Source: an uncultured Collinsella sp. (lineage in GTDB: Bacteria > Actinomycetota > Coriobacteriia > Coriobacteriales > Coriobacteriaceae). From it: a stretch of DNA of 7,937 nt. Made by a program: the position numbers and the translations under genes. Location of the stretch: the NCBI GenBank assembly GCA_902489515.1, contig CABUAL010000078.1, positions 1 through 7,937 of the forward strand, given 5' to 3'. Below the pieces are notes generated by a model that worked only from the letters and a program-made list of their open reading frames with translations, was not told the DNA's origin and searched no databases. Of this stretch, positions 5,721 to 7,937 are shown in pieces; positions within the stretch are counted from its first letter, which is position 1; each line of letters starts with the position of its first letter.

Positions 5721-6956
5721 ATGGGACTCTTGAAAGCTGGATTGGGAGCTGCCGGCGGCGTCATGGCCGACCAGTGGAAGGAATTTATCTACTGCGAATC
5801 GATGCCTGCTGACGTCTTGGCCTGCAAGGGCAGCAAGCGCACCGGCGGCCGCAGCTCCAACACGCGCGGCGAGGACAACGTCATCTCCAACGGCTCGGTC
5901 ATCGCCGTCAACGACGGCCAGGGCATGCTCGTGGTGCAAAACGGCAAGATCATCGAAGTCGCGCTGGAGCCCGGCGAGTTCGTCTTCGATACCGGCAGCG
6001 AGCCGAGCGTCTTTAGCGGCAACCTGGGCGATTCCATCAAGGAGACCTTCGCCAATATCGGCAGCCGCTTTACCTTTGGCGGCGACGCGGGCAAGGACCA
6101 GCGCGTCTACTTCATCAACACCAAGGAGATCATCGGCAACAAGTACGGCACCGCCTCACCCGTGCCCTTCCGCGTGGTCGATAACAACATCGGCTTGGAC
6201 GTTGACATCTCCGTGCGCTGCAACGGCGAGTATTCGTACCGCATCACCAACCCGCTGCTGTTCTACACCAACGTATGCGGCAACGTGACCGATAGCTACA
6301 CGCGCGACAAGATCGACAGCCAGCTTAAGTCCGAGCTGCTCACCGCCCTGCAGCCCGCCTTTGCCAAGATCTCGGAGATGGGCATCCGCTACAGCGCCAT
6401 CCCCGGCCACACCACCGAGCTCGCCCGTGCGCTCAACGAGGTCCTCTCTGCCGACTGGCGCGACCTGCGTGGTGTCGAGATTGTGAGCTTTGGCGTCAAC
6501 TCCATCGCCGCCTCGCAAGAAGACGAGCAGATGATCAAGGACCTGCAGAAAGCCGCGGTCATGCGCGATCCCACCATGGCAGCCGCCAACATTGCCAGCG
6601 CCCAGAGCGACGCAATGCGCGCGGCAGCCGCCAACCCCAACGGCGCGATGGCAGGCTTTATGGGCATGGGCATGGCAGGTGGCATGGGCGGCATGAACGC
6701 CAGCCAGCTGTTCGCCGCCGGCCAGGCACAGCAGCAGACTGCCCCGCAGCCGGCTCCGACTCCCGCACCGGCACCCGCTGCCGCACCTGCGACCGGCGCA
6801 TGGACCTGCAGCTGCGGCGCCACCAACACCGGCAAGTTCTGCTCCGAGTGCGGTAGTCCCGCACCCGCCCCGGCACCGGCCAAGTGGTTCTGCCCCAACT
6901 GCGGCAGCGAAAACGGCGGCAAGTTCTGCAGCAACTGCGGAACGCCCCGGCCCTAG
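5721..6956 (+). CDS. SPFH/'virion core' domain protein (YdjI-like) with two C-terminal zinc ribbons
   Basis: Scaffold-type protein of 411 residues in the SPFH (stomatin/prohibitin/flotillin/HflK-C) superfamily, YdjI subgroup. The N-terminus is glycine-rich and weakly hydrophobic (MGLLKAGLGAAGGVMADQW), without a true membrane helix. Family marks follow: GRSSNTRGEDNVISNGSVIAV (43-63, given in part here as SSNT and ISNGSVIAV), GQGMLVVQNGKI (66-77), EPGEF (83-87) and SVFSGNLGDSI (96-106). The SPFH core runs to about residue 260 and a helical segment to about 300. Then come a Gly/Met-rich stretch (307-326), a Pro/Ala linker (341-358) and two ribbons: Cys363, 365, 374, 377 and Cys391, 394, 403, 406. 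The first ribbon has a CxC knuckle, the second CxxC. AAAGGA lies 8 nt before the ATG. In B. subtilis YdjI is needed to place PspA (YdjF) on the YdjGH membrane complex; no PspA is seen here. Confidence 0.92.
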   Translation: MGLLKAGLGAAGGVMADQWKEFIYCESMPADVLACKGSKRTGGRSSNTRGEDNVISNGSVIAVNDGQGMLVVQNGKIIEVALEPGEFVFDTGSEPSVFSGNLGDSIKETFANIGSRFTFGGDAGKDQRVYFINTKEIIGNKYGTASPVPFRVVDNNIGLDVDISVRCNGEYSYRITNPLLFYTNVCGNVTDSYTRDKIDSQLKSELLTALQPAFAKISEMGIRYSAIPGHTTELARALNEVLSADWRDLRGVEIVSFGVNSIAASQEDEQMIKDLQKAAVMRDPTMAAANIASAQSDAMRAAAANPNGAMAGFMGMGMAGGMGGMNASQLFAAGQAQQQTAPQPAPTPAPAPAAAPATGAWTCSCGATNTGKFCSECGSPAPAPAPAKWFCPNCGSENGGKFCSNCGTPRP

Positions 6957-6975
6957 CCCCTCTATCTGGTAATTG

Positions 6976-6997
6976 GCGGGGGATCCGCCACCCCCGC
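6976..6997 (+). terminator. GC-rich hairpin between the SPFH and lipoprotein genes
   Basis: GCGGGGG (6976-6982) pairs perfectly with CCCCCGC (6991-6997) over an 8-nt loop. It starts 20 bp after the SPFH stop codon and ends 39 bp before the lipoprotein ATG. The following ATTTGCTTCT has only scattered T residues, so it could be a weak or partial terminator, or an mRNA-stabilising stem that changes the dose of the lipoprotein relative to the upstream genes. Confidence 0.5.
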
Positions 6998-7036
6998 ATT
7001 TGCTTCTATGGGTTTTCACACAAGAAGGAGGACACC

Positions 7037-7879
7037 ATGAAGACAACGTTCAAAAAGTCCGTACTCGCATTTCTGACATGCGTCCTGGCGCTCGCCTTTG
7101 CCCTGACGGGCTGCAGCAGCGGCGGCAAAGACCCCAAGGCCAACTTCGTCGGCAGCTGGGAACTCTCGGGTGGAACCGTGGATGGCGAAGAGCTGACCGA
7201 TGAGTACATGAAGATGCTCGAGGATTGGGGTGTCCACTGCGTCCTGATTCTCGATGAGGACGGTACAGGCGCCCTCGACCTGTTCCTTGAAGTCGTCGAC
7301 CTTAAATGGGAGGCAAAGGACGCCGCCACCGTAACCATCACCGCCGAAGACGAGTCGCATGACATGAAGCTCAAGGACGGCAAACTCATTCTCGAAGAAG
7401 ATGACGGCAATCTTGTCTTTACCAAGTCCGACAAGGACCTGTCCGGTACGGTGAAGAAGGATCGCGAGGCGGCCGAGAAGGAAGAAGAGATCGATGAGGC
7501 CGTCGAAGACGAAGATGTCCAGAGCGTCGAAATCTCCCCCGCCGTCACCGTCGCCGATGACGATCTGTGCACCATCACCATCACCGAGAAGTTCAAGGAC
7601 GACTGGGGCGACATCGGCTTTGTCGTCAACATCACCAACAAGAGCGACAAGGACCTGACCTTCTACGCCCCCACCGGCAAGACCAACGTCAACGGCACCA
7701 TGAAGGAAGCCTGGTTCTCGGCTCACCTGATGCCCGGTACCAACGCCACCGAGGAATTCACGTTCTCGAAGGGCACGCTCGATAGCCTTGATGACCTCGT
7801 CAATACGACCATCGGCATCGACGCCTACCTGACCGATTCCTACGAGGACGTCGCCTCCTACAGCGCAACCATCGCGTAA
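7037..7879 (+). CDS. Predicted secreted lipoprotein, two beta-rich domains
   Basis: Putative surface lipoprotein of 280 residues and unknown function. The signal peptide has a Lys-rich N-terminus (MKTTFKK), a hydrophobic core and the lipobox LTGC with lipidated Cys26, followed by a Ser/Gly tether. Residues about 36-130 start with FVGSWELSGG and include LDEDGTGALDL, a pattern like small lipocalin-like or 'F-G-x-W' domains that measure beta-barrel size. An acidic, helical linker (about 140-160, KKDREAAEKEEEIDEAVEDED) joins a second domain, 165-280, with VVNITNKSDKDLTFYAP and TEEFTF, typical of immunoglobulin-like beta-sandwich lipoproteins in Gram-positives. The ATG at 7037 follows AAGGAGG by 5 nt, a stronger ribosome binding site than its neighbours have; upstream in-frame codons lack one and lie before the signal peptide. 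It may be the last gene of the SPFH run or independently expressed because of the hairpin before it. Confidence 0.87.
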   Translation: MKTTFKKSVLAFLTCVLALAFALTGCSSGGKDPKANFVGSWELSGGTVDGEELTDEYMKMLEDWGVHCVLILDEDGTGALDLFLEVVDLKWEAKDAATVTITAEDESHDMKLKDGKLILEEDDGNLVFTKSDKDLSGTVKKDREAAEKEEEIDEAVEDEDVQSVEISPAVTVADDDLCTITITEKFKDDWGDIGFVVNITNKSDKDLTFYAPTGKTNVNGTMKEAWFSAHLMPGTNATEEFTFSKGTLDSLDDLVNTTIGIDAYLTDSYEDVASYSATIA

Positions 7880-7896
7880 CGGCAGACCACGACAGC

Positions 7897-7920
7897 CGCG
7901 GATTGGCGGACACATCCGCG
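7897..7920 (+). terminator. Hairpin after the lipoprotein gene
   Basis: CGCGGAT (7897-7903) pairs perfectly with ATCCGCG (7914-7920) over a 10-nt loop, 18 bp past the lipoprotein stop codon. No T-run follows within the visible sequence, so termination here is plausible by position but not demonstrated. Nothing else is recognisable up to the window end at 7937. Confidence 0.4.
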
Positions 7921-7937
7921 CACACCAGACGGGGCCG

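Noticed and set aside
4998..5939. 313-codon open frame on the minus strand across the 4350-5672 gene and the start of the SPFH gene
   Set aside because: It crosses the junction of two well-supported genes and has a low-information composition.
6884..7036. N-terminal extension of the lipoprotein to an upstream ATG at 6884
   Set aside because: It would overlap the end of the SPFH gene, cross the hairpin and place 51 arginine-rich residues before a complete lipoprotein signal peptide.
7016..7915. 299-codon open frame on the minus strand over the lipoprotein gene
   Set aside because: The plus strand has a signal peptide, a lipobox and a strong ribosome binding site; the antisense frame has none.

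Overview
The window reads as a chromosomal segment of a high-GC actinobacterium. Coriobacteriia, and a Collinsella-like genome in particular, is my best guess. The basis is the GC-rich codon use and a polytopic membrane protein ending in a LuxR-type helix-turn-helix, an architecture common in that class. I could not check the taxonomy by search.

Layout. (1) Positions 2-1486, plus strand: the C-terminal half or more of an MgtA-type P-type Mg2+-importing ATPase, cut by the window edge. (2) 1487-1667: a short convergent spacer with a C-rich, CTG-rich tract and a long imperfect hairpin. (3) 1668-3212, minus strand: a membrane-embedded LuxR-family regulator of about twelve helices. (4) 3213-3587: a 375-bp divergent spacer with short repeated GTCCC words, a small stem-loop, a possible promoter for the regulator and a hairpin overlapping the next ribosome binding site. 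(5) 3588-6956, plus strand: three closely spaced genes encoding a DUF4428 zinc-ribbon protein, a double-zinc-ribbon membrane protein (TFIIB-type zinc ribbon, YdjG-like) and an SPFH/'virion core' protein (YdjI-like) with two C-terminal zinc ribbons. (6) 7037-7879, plus strand: a secreted lipoprotein with its own strong ribosome binding site, separated from the SPFH gene by a GC-rich hairpin. (7) 7880-7937: a short tail with another hairpin.

The most interesting part is the 3588-6956 cluster, possibly with the lipoprotein. Two of its genes resemble partners from the Bacillus subtilis ydjFGHI membrane-stress operon, in which YdjI (SPFH) and YdjG/YdjH recruit the PspA homologue YdjF. Here no PspA and no TPM-domain YdjH is present in the window; a DUF4428 protein and a lipoprotein occupy the flanking positions. 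Six four-cysteine zinc ribbons are distributed over the three cytoplasmic or membrane proteins. A working model is an SPFH scaffold docked on a two-helix membrane anchor and handling envelope stress or membrane-protein quality control. The divergent membrane LuxR regulator is a candidate controller. The model is inference; the gene order and motifs are seen directly.
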